Shown here: in pieces, positions 45,411 to 55,206 of the stretch | Layout of the letters: each line of letters starts with the position of its first letter | How positions within the stretch are numbered: the stretch's first letter is position 1 | DNA from: Terriglobus sp. RCC_193 | Lineage (GTDB): Bacteria; Acidobacteriota; Terriglobia; Terriglobales; Acidobacteriaceae | Assembly: GCF_041355105.1 (NCBI RefSeq) | Contig: NZ_JBFUPK010000004.1 | Span: forward strand, 1 to 64,000 | Direction of reading: 5' to 3' | DNA length: 64,000 bases | The notes under the pieces: model-generated | The model's input: the letters and a program-made list of their open reading frames with translations, nothing else | Told to the model about the DNA's origin: nothing | Databases searched by the model: none | Translations under genes and position numbers: made by a program

Positions 45411-46109
45411 TTGCTGAATTACTTCAATTACTTCACAGAGATTGAAACCCGTTTCCAACAGCGCAGAGGAACCCTTCTGTTGCTCAGTACGCTGGATTGG
45501 GCATTGATTGAAATGTGGAGAGAGGCGGGTGTGCCTCTGGAAGCCGTGTTGCAGGGCATCGACGATGCGTTTGATAAATACGACCAACGCACACAGAAAA
45601 CTGCTGGACGGCTTCGTAAGGTCAACGGTCTTGCGTGGTGTGCGCAGGCCGTTATGTCAGCGACCGAAGCCATGCGAGATGCTGCTGTGGGCGCGGCAAA
45701 GCCTGCTGTAACCGCGGCAGAAAGCGGCTTTCAGCCACAGCGCATTGCAGCCTACCTTCGACAGAATGCGGCAATGTTGGAATCTCAACCAGATGCTGCA
45801 TTCCTCTCGCTTGTGCAGCGACTGCGTACTCTGGCGGATGAGGTGGAGACAGAATCGCCGCCCTCCACTGAAGATTTGGAGATAACGCTCACAGCCCTGG
45901 AAGAGCGTATGTTTGCTGCGTTGATGCTTTCTGCTACGGAGGATGAGGTAGTGGCTCTGCGTGCGCAGGCAGCGCGGGAACTGGCTCCGTATCGCGGCAA
46001 AATGTCGGCAGTCCAGTTGAAGCAGGTGACTGAGCAATTCGTCCACAAGCGCCTGATGGAAGCGCGCGGCGTATCGCGCCTGAGCCTCTTTTACATGAGC
46101 GTTGAATAA
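45411..46109 (+). CDS. Unrecognised alpha-helical protein in the nadC-comEC operon
   Basis: A 232-residue soluble protein, mostly helical, starting LNYFNYFTEIETRFQQRRGT and containing LLSTLDWALIEMWREAGVPLEAVLQGIDDAFDKY and a C-terminal LKQVTEQFVHKRLMEARGVSRLSLFYMS. The start is TTG seven bases after the coaX stop; no ATG gives this N-terminus. It has no signal peptide, membrane segment or motif I know. Position between coaX and an rRNA methyltransferase gene, with almost no spacing on either side, argues for a real gene co-expressed with them. Confidence 0.75.
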   Translation: MLNYFNYFTEIETRFQQRRGTLLLLSTLDWALIEMWREAGVPLEAVLQGIDDAFDKYDQRTQKTAGRLRKVNGLAWCAQAVMSATEAMRDAAVGAAKPAVTAAESGFQPQRIAAYLRQNAAMLESQPDAAFLSLVQRLRTLADEVETESPPSTEDLEITLTALEERMFAALMLSATEDEVVALRAQAARELAPYRGKMSAVQLKQVTEQFVHKRLMEARGVSRLSLFYMSVE

Positions 46110-46112
46110 GCG

Positions 46113-47318
46113 ATGAGACACGCCACACAAGTCGCGCCAGAGCAGACGCTCCTCGCCATCACAGAGGCCATGCCGCAGCGAATCGCCGCGCGTTGTCAGC
46201 ATTTTGGTCAATGCGGCGGATGTCAGTTGCAGGATATTCCTTACGAAGATCAACTCATTGCAAAGCAGACCATGTTATTGGACGTGCTACATGCGGCGGG
46301 CATCGCTTCTGTTCCTGCAATCGAAGTCCACAGTGCCGAACCGTGGTCTTACCGCAATCGGATTCGCTTGCGCATTCATGATGAGAACATCGGTTACAGC
46401 CGTCGCGGTAGCAATGTTTTTCTTCCGATCGATGAATGTCCCATCGCTTCTCCGTTGCTGATCCGCATGGCATTACGGATGCGCGCTCTTGTCCATGAAG
46501 GAAAACTTCAATGGCCAGAAGGCGTTGTTGCAATGGAACTCTTCACTGACAGTGAAGAACGCGGCGTGCAATTATCTATGCATACCGATGCAGTGGTGAC
46601 AGAGGTAAGTCGCAATGCGCCCGCGCAACTTCGGCTCCTCTGCGATACAGTGCGTCATGAATTTCCTCAACTCCTTGGAGGCGGTCTCTCCGCAGCTGCA
46701 CCGGACAAGACACAATCCAAACGTGTGCAGACCACGCAGCGCATTGAAATTGCTCGCTGGGGAGAGTCGCAGCTGACCTACCACGTTGCGGGGAACGCCT
46801 ATCGCATTACGCGCAATGCCTTTTTTCAGGTGAATCGTTTTCTCACTTCCGAGATGGTGAATGTAGTCGTCGATCATCGTAGCGGGCGCCTTGTTTTCGA
46901 TCTATTCGCAGGCGCCGGGCTTTTCTCTGTCCCTTTGGCAATGCGTTTCGATCAGGGAACCTCGGTAGAGATTGGTGAGCCAGCGGTATCCGATCTGACG
47001 TTGCATCTCGCAGCATTTGAGCAGCAGCGTGTAGCACATGCCACGGTTCAGGATTTTCTTGCGCGTGCCTCTGTTACGCCTGACCTTGTTGTGATGGATC
47101 CTCCGCGTGCCGGTGTTTCCATGCCAGCATTGCGATCACTTCTGAAGATGCTGCCAGGCGAAATCGTGTATGTATCCTGTGATGTCGGCACCTTTGCACG
47201 TGACGCACAAACGCTACTGGAAGGTGGCTATACTTTCGCAGAGTTGCATCTTCTGGACTTGTTTCCGCAGACATTCCACACAGAAACCATAGCCGTGTTT
47301 CGGCGCGAGACCGTGTGA
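46113..47318 (+). CDS. 23S rRNA (uracil-5-)-methyltransferase, RlmD/RlmCD family
   Basis: An S-adenosylmethionine-dependent RNA m5U methyltransferase. An N-terminal iron-sulfur cluster motif is visible (CQHFGQCGGCQLQ with a fourth Cys near 110, DECPIAS). The catalytic domain has FDLFAGAGLFSVPLA (SAM binding), VVMDPPRAGVS and YVSCDVGTFARD with the nucleophile Cys, and ends with LLDLFPQTFHTETIAVF. The TRAM domain found at the N-terminus of many members is absent. It starts three bases after the unknown gene and overlaps comEC by four bases. Confidence 0.9.
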   Translation: MRHATQVAPEQTLLAITEAMPQRIAARCQHFGQCGGCQLQDIPYEDQLIAKQTMLLDVLHAAGIASVPAIEVHSAEPWSYRNRIRLRIHDENIGYSRRGSNVFLPIDECPIASPLLIRMALRMRALVHEGKLQWPEGVVAMELFTDSEERGVQLSMHTDAVVTEVSRNAPAQLRLLCDTVRHEFPQLLGGGLSAAAPDKTQSKRVQTTQRIEIARWGESQLTYHVAGNAYRITRNAFFQVNRFLTSEMVNVVVDHRSGRLVFDLFAGAGLFSVPLAMRFDQGTSVEIGEPAVSDLTLHLAAFEQQRVAHATVQDFLARASVTPDLVVMDPPRAGVSMPALRSLLKMLPGEIVYVSCDVGTFARDAQTLLEGGYTFAELHLLDLFPQTFHTETIAVFRRETV

Positions 47319-50104
47319 CAGTCCAGGGCAAAAAGCCAACGCACAATACGGCGATAGAGTACGTCAAAGGTGCGCGCAATATGCTCTTTGGCGAGGTCTA
47401 TGCGCACCCTGCAGACTTTAGTGGTGTGCAGCCGCTGCGCCTCCACAACAGTCCCGCATTAGTGATTGCTGGATGTTTCTCGCTTGGCATTCTCTTCCAC
47501 AATTGGTGGCAACCGCCAGGACATGTCATCCTCACTTGCGTTCTCCTTCTTATCGTTGCTGCATGGGCTGTGGTGAAGGCTCCACGCATAGCATGGCTTG
47601 CGACTGCGGTTGCCTTCATCGCGCTGGGATGGGCAACTGTGTTGTTACGGCCATCTTCGCAGGACGCATCGCTGATTCCATACGCTGATGCGCTACAGCG
47701 GAAGGTGGAAGCTGTGGTGACTGACTCCCGTATGCTTTCCAGTCCTGCTACGTCGAAGTCCAATGACAGCGAATGGGAGGAAGAAGACGCAGAGGGTAAT
47801 GTTCGTGAAGTTCTGCAGTTGAAGGCCTTGCGAGTAGAAGAGATCACACCTGATACGGCTGTGATGCGCCTCGTAAGTGGCGGCATTCAGGCAACGCTTG
47901 CATCGCGCAATGTTGCCCAGGATGTTCCCTATCTGCCTTGTGGCGCTCATGTGGAACTTACGCTTCGCATGCGGCCGCAGGATCGTTATCGTGATCCGGG
48001 CGTTTGGAACTACGCCGATCAGTTGCAGGATGCTGGTATCGCGGTGATGGCAACTGCGGATGTGAAACAGCTTCAGATACTGCCAGCATCTTCCATGCCG
48101 CTCTCATGCTGGTTTCAGCGTGCACAGCATTGGTCATCGAATCGCATTGCGGCACTCACGGCTTCACCATGGATGAAGTATCTTCCCCGCATCATGCAGT
48201 GGAATGCAACCGACGCCGCTATGCTGCGCGCCATGCTCTTCGGCGATCGTACAGCGCTGCGGCGTAATGTTCGCGTGGCCTTTGAGCGTACAGGGTCCTT
48301 TCATCTTTTCGTCGTTGCTGGTGTTCACATCGCGATCCTGATGGCAGTTCTATACCAGTTCTTCCTGCGACTTCGCATGGCGCCCTGGGGAGCTGCGCTC
48401 ATCACGCTCTTTCTGGTGAGTGGATATGCAGTGTTGACCGGCTTTGGGCAACCAGTACGGCGTGCACTGTTCATGTCCGCGATTTATCTGCTCGCAATGG
48501 TTCTCGACCGCGACCGCCAGGCAATGAATGCCCTGGGCGTGGCCATTCTCGGGATGCTGTTTCTCAATCCGAATGCGCTGTTTGAAGCAAGCCTGCAGAT
48601 GACAGCGCTTTCTGTTTTTGCTGTGGGCGGTATCGCGTTGCCACTTATATCCCGCACGATTGGTCCCAGCGCCGGCGCACTCAAACACATCGAAAGCATT
48701 CGGCTGGATATGCATTATGCGCCATATCTGGCGCAGCTTCGGATCAGTTGCCGGACCGCAGGCCGTGTATTTACGGGATGGTTGCCAAAGCGTTACGGCA
48801 TGCCCATGGCGCAGCGTGTACCTGCATGGACTTTGCTCATAGGATTGACTGTTCTCGAAGCGATTCTGGGCATATTCATGGCAGAACTGGTGATGACCTT
48901 GCCAATGATGGTGTATTTCCATCGTCTGACCCCATTCGCTGCACCTGCGAATCTACTTGCACTTCCGTTGATTGGATTTGTCATGGGATGTGCGATGGCG
49001 ACCTTTGTACTTTCGCTGTTGCACCCCTTGCTCGCGCTCATTCCCGCAGCTATGACGGCGCTTAGCTTGCACGGCATCGGTTATGTCGTCCGTATGCTCA
49101 ACGCATTTCATGGGGCAGACATGCGGGTTCCATCGCCGCTTCCTGCATGCATAGTCGCAACATGTTTGCTATGGCTAATCGCCATACTTCTGCTGCATGA
49201 GCATCGGCATAAACCTGCATGGATGGGATGTGTTCTGGCCATCGCCGCGTTTGTCATTCTCTTGTTGCCATCACGCCCGGTGTTTGCGCACGATGCGCTG
49301 TCCTTCACATCGATTGATGTGGGGCAGGGAGACTCTGAGTTTGTAACAACGCCCGAAGGGAAAATCATGGTCATCGACGCCGGTGGTCCCATGGGGTCTC
49401 GAACACAAAATACGGCGACTAATTTTGATATCGGTGACGAGGTAGTTTCGCCCATGTTGTGGCGACAGAACATCCGCAGAATTGACGTGCTTGCTATTAC
49501 TCATGCGCACAGCGATCACATTGGAGGAGCGCTGGCTGTCCTTCGCAACTTCCACCCAGGAGAGTTGTGGATCAGTGTGGATGCTGCAGCGCCTATGCTG
49601 CAAGAGCTGATCGAGGAAGCGAAGGAGGCCAACATCGTCGTTCGTCGCATGCACGCAGGAGACACGGCACAACTGGGAAACCTGAACATTATTGCGGAGA
49701 GTCCCGCCCCGGCATATCAAAACGGAAATGAACCGGCGAATGATGATTCATTGGTACTTCGCTTGCAGTATGGCAAAGCATCCGTGCTGGTGGCAGGCGA
49801 TGCCGAGCGCGCTTCCGAAGAAGCGATGTTACATCGTGGCTTGCCTTCTTCCACGTTATTGAAAGTGGGCCATCACGGCAGCAACACCTCCACCAGTGAA
49901 AATTTCCTCCAACAGCTTCGGCCACAGTGCGCGGTCATCTCATGCGGAAGAGGAAATGCATTTGGCCATCCACGTATGCCAGTTCTGCAGCGGCTGCAGA
50001 CAGCGCACGTGAAGACTGCACGGACGGACACCATGGGCGCAGTACGCTATCTTCTGCATGCAGATGGCAGCATCAGTATGTCGGCACTTATGTCAGAACG
50101 ATAG
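47315..50104 (+). CDS. comEC: ComEC/Rec2 competence DNA-channel protein
   Basis: An inner-membrane protein that transports single-stranded DNA during natural transformation. The 929 residues show an N-terminal pair of helices and OB-like region (DUF4131, about 45-270), the Competence domain with many helices (about 300-600; FHLFVVAGVHIAILMAVLYQ is typical), and a C-terminal metallo-beta-lactamase domain from about residue 660 with SIDVGQGDSEFV and THAHSDHIGGA (near 727). The start is GTG overlapping the methyltransferase stop. It indicates possible competence, but no other com genes are in the window. Confidence 0.93.
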   Translation: MTVQGKKPTHNTAIEYVKGARNMLFGEVYAHPADFSGVQPLRLHNSPALVIAGCFSLGILFHNWWQPPGHVILTCVLLLIVAAWAVVKAPRIAWLATAVAFIALGWATVLLRPSSQDASLIPYADALQRKVEAVVTDSRMLSSPATSKSNDSEWEEEDAEGNVREVLQLKALRVEEITPDTAVMRLVSGGIQATLASRNVAQDVPYLPCGAHVELTLRMRPQDRYRDPGVWNYADQLQDAGIAVMATADVKQLQILPASSMPLSCWFQRAQHWSSNRIAALTASPWMKYLPRIMQWNATDAAMLRAMLFGDRTALRRNVRVAFERTGSFHLFVVAGVHIAILMAVLYQFFLRLRMAPWGAALITLFLVSGYAVLTGFGQPVRRALFMSAIYLLAMVLDRDRQAMNALGVAILGMLFLNPNALFEASLQMTALSVFAVGGIALPLISRTIGPSAGALKHIESIRLDMHYAPYLAQLRISCRTAGRVFTGWLPKRYGMPMAQRVPAWTLLIGLTVLEAILGIFMAELVMTLPMMVYFHRLTPFAAPANLLALPLIGFVMGCAMATFVLSLLHPLLALIPAAMTALSLHGIGYVVRMLNAFHGADMRVPSPLPACIVATCLLWLIAILLLHEHRHKPAWMGCVLAIAAFVILLLPSRPVFAHDALSFTSIDVGQGDSEFVTTPEGKIMVIDAGGPMGSRTQNTATNFDIGDEVVSPMLWRQNIRRIDVLAITHAHSDHIGGALAVLRNFHPGELWISVDAAAPMLQELIEEAKEANIVVRRMHAGDTAQLGNLNIIAESPAPAYQNGNEPANDDSLVLRLQYGKASVLVAGDAERASEEAMLHRGLPSSTLLKVGHHGSNTSTSENFLQQLRPQCAVISCGRGNAFGHPRMPVLQRLQTAHVKTARTDTMGAVRYLLHADGSISMSALMSER

Positions 50105-50113
50105 TTAGGAAAC

Positions 50114-51595
50114 TTATGTGCCGCAGAAGGTTTGCAGCACACGTTCCTCTGGCTTCGCCGGCGTACTGTAGTGCTGCAATTCCTCACGCTCTTCGAATGG
50201 TGCGGATGTAACTTCCAATAGTCGTTCAAAGGGAGCAAAGTCGTCGCGCAGCACCCCGGCATCAATCACTTCCTGCACAAGATGATTGCGAGGAATATAG
50301 ATGGGACTTACCGCACGCATGGACGCGATGCGCTCTGCTCTTGTTCGGTTCTCCTGCGCGATACGAGATTGCCAGCGCTGCGACCATTCCGTGAACGCAG
50401 ACGGATCGCGAAAGTGGGAAGCGACCGGATAGTCTTCACGCTTCTCCAGAACATCTGCAAGACGACGGAAGGTGAGCGTGAAGTCGGCCTGATTCGCGGC
50501 CATGCGCTGCAGTAGGTCGGCTGCAAGGTCGAGGTCTTCAGCATGTTCTGTTGCCAGGCCTAACTTGCTCCGCAGACCGTTGATATGTGCTTTTTCGAAG
50601 GTGGCCTGGAAAGAGTTCAGCACCTCGTAGGCGGCGTCCAGCGCGCCTTGTTCGCTGCCTTCTTCTTCCTGCATCAGGGGCAACAGGCATTCTGCAAGAC
50701 GCGATAGATTCCACGTCATAATCGCAGGCTGGTTCTGGTAGGCATAACGGCCGTTGCGGTCAATCGATGAGAAGACTGTGGCGGGATGATACTGCTCCAT
50801 AAACGCGCATGGGCCATAGTCAATCGTTTCGCCGCTGATGGCCGTGTTATCCGTATTCATCACGCCATGAATGAAACCCAGGTCCATCCATTTGGCTATG
50901 AGCTTGGCTTGTCGATCAACGATGCCTTGCAGCATTGCCTTGTACTTCTTCGATGTTTCTTTTGCTTCGGGATAGTGGCGGTCGATCACATAATCCGCAA
51001 GGATGCGCACGGAATCGTTATCCTGACGTGCGGCGAAATACTGAAAGGTTCCCACGCGGATGTGGCTGGATGCAACGCGAGTAAAGACAGCTCCTGGGAG
51101 TATCTCTTCACGCATAACTTTTTCACCAGTAAGTACGGCAGCAAGAGCGCGTGTCGTGGGCACACCGAGTGCGTACATCGCTTCCGAGAGAATGTATTCG
51201 CGCAGCACTGGGCCGAGTGCGGCTTTACCATCGCCGCGCCGGGAGAACGGTGTGCGTCCTGAACCTTTCAGGTGGATGTCTTTGCCGTTGACTTCACCCA
51301 GGAGGTTGGCGCGGCCATCGCCAAGTGTTGGGACAAAAGTGGCGAACTGGTGACCTGCATAGGCGATGGCAAGCGGTTCGGAACCTTCGGCAATCCGATT
51401 GCCGGAGAAAATTTCCGCTAGATCATCACCCTGGACAATGTTGAGTTCTCTGGCCAGACCTTCGTTAAAACGGATGAGGCGCGGTGATGGCGCCTGTGCC
51501 GGATTGGCTCGACCGTAGAAATTCTCCGGCAGTCGCGCGTAGGTATTTCGGAAGGGGATTTGCGAACGGCTCATCATCACATTTGATGATCGCAA
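50114..51595 (-). CDS. selO: Protein adenylyltransferase SelO (YdiU)
   Basis: A pseudokinase-fold enzyme that transfers AMP from ATP to hydroxyl side chains of proteins, linked to redox stress. Family segments: the FYGRANPAQAPSPRLIRFNE opening, LGEVNGKDIHLKGSGRTPFS, RRGDGKAALGPVLREYILSE and HGVMNTDNTAISGETIDYGP. Length 493. The first in-frame start is TTG; two adjacent ATG codons at 51577 and 51574 are more likely. A CGT-type C-terminus (TFCGT) replaces the selenocysteine tail of eukaryotic proteins. Convergent with comEC. Confidence 0.95.
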   Translation of the reverse strand: MRSSNVMMSRSQIPFRNTYARLPENFYGRANPAQAPSPRLIRFNEGLARELNIVQGDDLAEIFSGNRIAEGSEPLAIAYAGHQFATFVPTLGDGRANLLGEVNGKDIHLKGSGRTPFSRRGDGKAALGPVLREYILSEAMYALGVPTTRALAAVLTGEKVMREEILPGAVFTRVASSHIRVGTFQYFAARQDNDSVRILADYVIDRHYPEAKETSKKYKAMLQGIVDRQAKLIAKWMDLGFIHGVMNTDNTAISGETIDYGPCAFMEQYHPATVFSSIDRNGRYAYQNQPAIMTWNLSRLAECLLPLMQEEEGSEQGALDAAYEVLNSFQATFEKAHINGLRSKLGLATEHAEDLDLAADLLQRMAANQADFTLTFRRLADVLEKREDYPVASHFRDPSAFTEWSQRWQSRIAQENRTRAERIASMRAVSPIYIPRNHLVQEVIDAGVLRDDFAPFERLLEVTSAPFEEREELQHYSTPAKPEERVLQTFCGT

Positions 51596-51748
51596 AGCGC
51601 GGACGAAGCTGCGAGATATGAGGGAAAGAAAAGTTTTGTATCGAAATGAATCCGCAAGATGAGCGGCGCATCTATTTCGATATAAAAGGATATTGTGGCA
51701 GCGGTTGAAGCTGCGCCACGGACTGAAATGAAAGAGGAATTAAGCTAA

Positions 51749-52327
51749 ATGATCCGTCGCACGACTTTTGCACTTGCCGCAGCCCTGCTGTTTGCTCCGT
51801 TTGCACCGGCTCAGATCTCGAACTGGAAGCCTGATACCGCGCACAGCGGTATTGACTTCTCCCTTCTGCACCTTGGCATCTCGAAGGTGCGTGGCCACTT
51901 TGCAGTCGCCGGTGGAGAGGTGACGTTTGATGAGAAAGACATCACCAAGTCCAAGGTGAACATCACCATCAATACCGCTTCCGTCGACACGCAGAACAGC
52001 ATGCGCGATGACGATCTGAAGAGCGAAAAGTTTTTTGACACGGCGAAGTTCCCTACGGGTACGTTCACCAGCACGTCCATCAAGAAAACGAAGGATGGCC
52101 TGGCCATTAACGGTAACCTGACGGTGCACGGCATTACCAAGCCTGTGGTGCTGACGGTCGACGGCCCGAACGGCCCTGTGACGGGTCTGGATAAGAAGCA
52201 GCACATCGGTTTCTCGGCGACAACGACGGTGGACCGCATCGCCTTCGGATTGGCCCCGAGCTATCCGGCTTCAGTGATTGGCAACGATGTGAAGCTGACG
52301 ATCGATCTGGATCTGGCGAAGCAGTAA
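51749..52327 (+). CDS. Exported YceI family protein
   Basis: A periplasmic lipocalin-like barrel protein of 192 residues, the family that binds polyisoprenoid-type lipids. The signal peptide is residues 1-22 (IRRTTFALAAALLFAPFAPA). The mature protein opens with WKPDTAHSGIDFSLLHLGIS and contains SVDTQNSMRDDDLKSEKFFD, FPTGTFTSTSI and NLTVHGITKPVVLTV, all typical. A strong terminator follows. It is a single-gene unit by appearance. Confidence 0.93.
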   Translation: MIRRTTFALAAALLFAPFAPAQISNWKPDTAHSGIDFSLLHLGISKVRGHFAVAGGEVTFDEKDITKSKVNITINTASVDTQNSMRDDDLKSEKFFDTAKFPTGTFTSTSIKKTKDGLAINGNLTVHGITKPVVLTVDGPNGPVTGLDKKQHIGFSATTTVDRIAFGLAPSYPASVIGNDVKLTIDLDLAKQ

Positions 52328-52344
52328 GTTCGGTTTGTATTGAT

Positions 52345-52373
52345 AACGGCGGCCCTTTGGGGCCGCCGTTTTT
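52345..52373 (+). terminator. Rho-independent terminator after yceI-like gene
   Basis: AACGGCGGCCC and GGGCCGCCGTT form a perfect 11-bp stem with a TTTG loop, followed by TTT. Confidence 0.9.
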
Positions 52374-52459
52374 GGTTCTGTGTAGCTCACTGGGTGATAG
52401 AAGTATCCGGAGAGGTTTGTCGGATGCTTTTCTTGTGGGGTGTAGGCGTGGATAGGAAA

Positions 52460-52520
52460 GCAGGTTCTTCGGCTTCGCTCAGGATGACGAACTTCGTTCA
52501 TTGGAGCTTCGCTGGTAGCT
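52460..52520. repeat. Dispersed intergenic repeat, copy 2 (short)
   Basis: A single unit of the repeat family: GTTCT-loop-AGGAT hairpin module ending in GACG, then one GAGCTTCGCTGG module. It lies between the yceI terminator and the 3' end of the membrane-protein gene. Confidence 0.75.
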
Positions 52521-52561
52521 CGGTACTTCTCACGTTCCAGAAGTCTGCTCGAATATCCATG

Positions 52562-53308
52562 TTAGCTTTGTGAATCCAGAGCAGATCGCTGCGACTCAGT
52601 TCGCCAAAGTCTGACAAGGTAGAACACAATGCAAAGCTCACCGGCAATGACCAGGAGTACGAAGACATAGGTAGGCCATTGGTGACGATATTGCCAGTAA
52701 AGCTTCCAGTAAGATTCGCTTCCTAACTGTGCTTCATCATTGGCCTTCGTCCACGCGTCAACACATGCGGGATCCTTGGAATCGCAAACCTGATCCTTGG
52801 TATCTGGGATGGCGTTTGTGACGAAGTTGTATGTTTTCGTATTGAATACGAACGCACGCACTTTGGATGTCTTGAAGTCAAATTGAGTGCCGCGGAACTC
52901 ATCGCCATTCCAATGCAGAGTGACCAATGCGCGTACATATCCGCGGCCCGCGACTGGCACATCAGTTTTAAATCCGGGAGCGACGATGTAGCCGTCATAT
53001 GTATTTCCGCTACCGAGCGTGTATCCATTTGGCAACCTTACAAATGGGTCAGGACTCATGCCCAAACCACAATCCTGATGAGCTATGTGATGGGAAATAG
53101 ATACATGTATTAGAAAGGCCGCAAGAATCCACAGAACAGCTACAAAGGGGGCAATTACAAACTGCCGACGTATCGAGGTTTGATGGGAATATTTCCCCGG
53201 AAATTTCCGTTTCACTGCCAGAAAGGCGAGGAGCGCCAGCACGCTGGCAGTAATAAAACCAAGAAAGCCAAATGTAATGAAGCTCATTACTACAGCAAAT
53301 CCAGCCAT
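52562..53308 (-). CDS. Membrane protein of unknown function
   Basis: A 248-residue protein with hydrophobic segments near residues 5-30, 50-70 and 212-234, and a soluble region of about 140 residues between the second and third. That region has NGYTLGSGNTYDGYIVAPGF and two nearby Cys pairs (CDSKDPAC). I do not recognise a family. It lies 33 bases downstream of the dihydrouridine synthase gene on the same strand. The ribosome-binding site is weak. The TA-rich codon choice around the middle differs somewhat from its neighbours, so it could be an acquired gene. Confidence 0.65.
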   Translation of the reverse strand: MAGFAVVMSFITFGFLGFITASVLALLAFLAVKRKFPGKYSHQTSIRRQFVIAPFVAVLWILAAFLIHVSISHHIAHQDCGLGMSPDPFVRLPNGYTLGSGNTYDGYIVAPGFKTDVPVAGRGYVRALVTLHWNGDEFRGTQFDFKTSKVRAFVFNTKTYNFVTNAIPDTKDQVCDSKDPACVDAWTKANDEAQLGSESYWKLYWQYRHQWPTYVFVLLVIAGELCIVFYLVRLWRTESQRSALDSQS

Positions 53309-53341
53309 ATCAGGCAGTCTAGACGAGCCGGAGGATGGTGC

Positions 53342-54649
53342 CTAGCTGTCTTGGAAGTCTGCGAAGGCGGCGGGTTGCAGGTCGGCGGTGCTTTGGATGC
53401 GCTGGGATGCGTCCATGGCAAAGAAGCGATCGACTGCGTCCATCACCTGTTCTGCCTGCTTGCCTTCGAAGATGCTGCGGCGCAGCGTGGCTCCGCCGGG
53501 GACGCCGTGCGTGAACCAGCTTGCGAATTGTTTCATCTTGCCGATGACGTCGCGACGGGCGCTTTCGCGATCGCGGACTTTGTTGCTCTCGTGGTTGTAG
53601 GCCGATAGTTCCGCGGGTGTCATGCCTTCGGTGGGCAGTGGCGTGAAGTCGATCTCAGGGTGCTCCTGCTCCAGCTCGTCGAAGAGCATGGTGAAGTAGG
53701 TGCGGATCATGCGGTAGCGATCCTGCTCGGTGGCCATGGTGTAGGTGCCGGTACCGGTCGCGGCCTTCGTCGCTGTGTACTGTGCGATCTGGCGGAAGAT
53801 CCACGGATTGGCAGGCGCGGCGCGACCGATCATGACAGCATCGCAGCCGGTTGCGGCGATCATGTTCGCAGCGTCTTCCGGTGTGCGCACGTCGCCGTTG
53901 CCGATGACGGGAATCTTTACGGCATCCTTTACCGCGGCGATGTATTCCCAGCGTGCGTTGCCGGTGTAGCCCTGCTCGCGTGTGCGGGCGTGGAGTGCTA
54001 CGGCGTTCAGGCCGCAGTCTTCCGCCATTTTTGCCAGCGGAACGCAGACAAGCTGGTGGTCGTTCCACCCCATGCGGAACTTGACGGTGAAGGGAATCGA
54101 TACGGCACTGCGGACGCGCTTGAAGATGGTTTCGATCAACGGCAGATCACGCAGGAGGCCGCTGCCACCGTTGCAGGCGACGACACGCTTTGCCGGGCAG
54201 CCGAGGTTGAGGTCAACGATGTCGAAGCCAGCATCCTGGCAGATGCGCGCGGAGTCGGCGAGCGTCTCAGGATTCGATCCGAATATCTGTGCGGAGATGG
54301 GATGTTCATCGTCGTAGTAGGTCAGGTAGCGTTTGCGCTTGACCTCGCGCATGCGCGACAGGCCGTCGGCGGAGGTGAACTCCGTCATGATGAGGCCGCA
54401 GCCCGACTGCTGGTTACTGAGTGCCTGATCGACGTTGGCGTTGCCGGTGGTTTCTTCGCTGAAGAGTGAGGCGTTCTTGATGAAGCGGCGGAAGACGGTG
54501 TCGGTAATGCCTGCCATCGGGGCGAGTACTGTCGCGGGCGCAATGCGCACGTTGCCGATGGTGAATTCGGCAGGCACGGGCAGCCCCGTTTCACGCGGTG
54601 CGTGATCGGCGACAGCGGCGGCGTAGTTGTACCAATCCTTCTTCATCAT
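53342..54649 (-). CDS. dus: tRNA-dihydrouridine synthase
   Basis: A flavin-dependent TIM-barrel enzyme that reduces uridine in tRNA to dihydrouridine. Visible motifs are LAPMAGITDTVFRRF, VDLNLGCPAKRVVACNGGSGLL with the catalytic Cys, VKFRMGW, LHARTREQGYTGNARWEY, PVIGNGDVRTPEDA and MIGRAAPANPWIF. The DusB type fits best. At 435 residues it has an N-terminal extension and a longer C-terminal helical domain. It lies after rpmE on the minus strand with a hairpin terminator between. Confidence 0.95.
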   Translation of the reverse strand: MMKKDWYNYAAAVADHAPRETGLPVPAEFTIGNVRIAPATVLAPMAGITDTVFRRFIKNASLFSEETTGNANVDQALSNQQSGCGLIMTEFTSADGLSRMREVKRKRYLTYYDDEHPISAQIFGSNPETLADSARICQDAGFDIVDLNLGCPAKRVVACNGGSGLLRDLPLIETIFKRVRSAVSIPFTVKFRMGWNDHQLVCVPLAKMAEDCGLNAVALHARTREQGYTGNARWEYIAAVKDAVKIPVIGNGDVRTPEDAANMIAATGCDAVMIGRAAPANPWIFRQIAQYTATKAATGTGTYTMATEQDRYRMIRTYFTMLFDELEQEHPEIDFTPLPTEGMTPAELSAYNHESNKVRDRESARRDVIGKMKQFASWFTHGVPGGATLRRSIFEGKQAEQVMDAVDRFFAMDASQRIQSTADLQPAAFADFQDS

Positions 54650-54664
54650 GTGTGCTCATGGAAA

Positions 54665-54688
54665 GAGCCTCCGGCGGACCGGAGGCTC
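54665..54688 (-). terminator. Rho-independent terminator of rpmE
   Basis: GAGCCTCCGG and CCGGAGGCTC form a perfect 10-bp stem with a four-base loop; on the minus strand TTTC follows. It lies 25 bases after the rpmE stop and just before the dus start. Confidence 0.8.
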
Positions 54689-54712
54689 CCCAGGTTGGTG
54701 CTTGTTCGCGGG

Positions 54713-54940
54713 TTACTTGGCTGCGGTAGCGGCGTCGCTCTTGGCGAACTTGCGCTTGAAGCGCTCGATACGACCGGCGGTGTCGATGACCTTGTTCTTA
54801 CCCGTGTAGAAGGGGTGGCAGACGTTGCAGATTTCGAGGAAGATGTCGCCCTTGTGGGTGGACTTCGTCTCAAAGGTGCTGCCGCAAGCGCACTTAACGG
54901 TGGTTGCGACGTAGTTCGGATGAATTCCCTGCTTCGGCAT
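54713..54940 (-). CDS. rpmE: 50S ribosomal protein L31
   Basis: A 75-residue large-subunit ribosomal protein, L31 type with zinc-binding Cys: [12 protein letters not shown] and [24 protein letters not shown]. The four-cysteine (C+) form is the one used when zinc is available. It is followed by its own terminator. Confidence 0.97.
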   Translation of the reverse strand: MPKQGIHPNYVATTVKCACGSTFETKSTHKGDIFLEICNVCHPFYTGKNKVIDTAGRIERFKRKFAKSDAATAAK

Positions 54941-55206
54941 TGCGAATACTCAACTCTCTGAAGATGGTCGCCCGGTCGCGGTTCGCTTGCCTGCGGTGTG
55001 TTCACGCGGCATCGAGGTTCCATGCGCTGACCTGTTAAAACGGGCGCTTCAACTATTTTATCGTGGTTCCCCTGGTTGGGCAATGGTTGGGTTCCTTGGC
55101 AAATTGTTCCTGCCGAAGCGGTAGTTTCTTCCGTAGACAACCCGGTAAAGGCTGTTCGACTCTTCCTATACGGAGTTACAATCCGCGCCGTAAGGGGGAG
55201 CCACAA

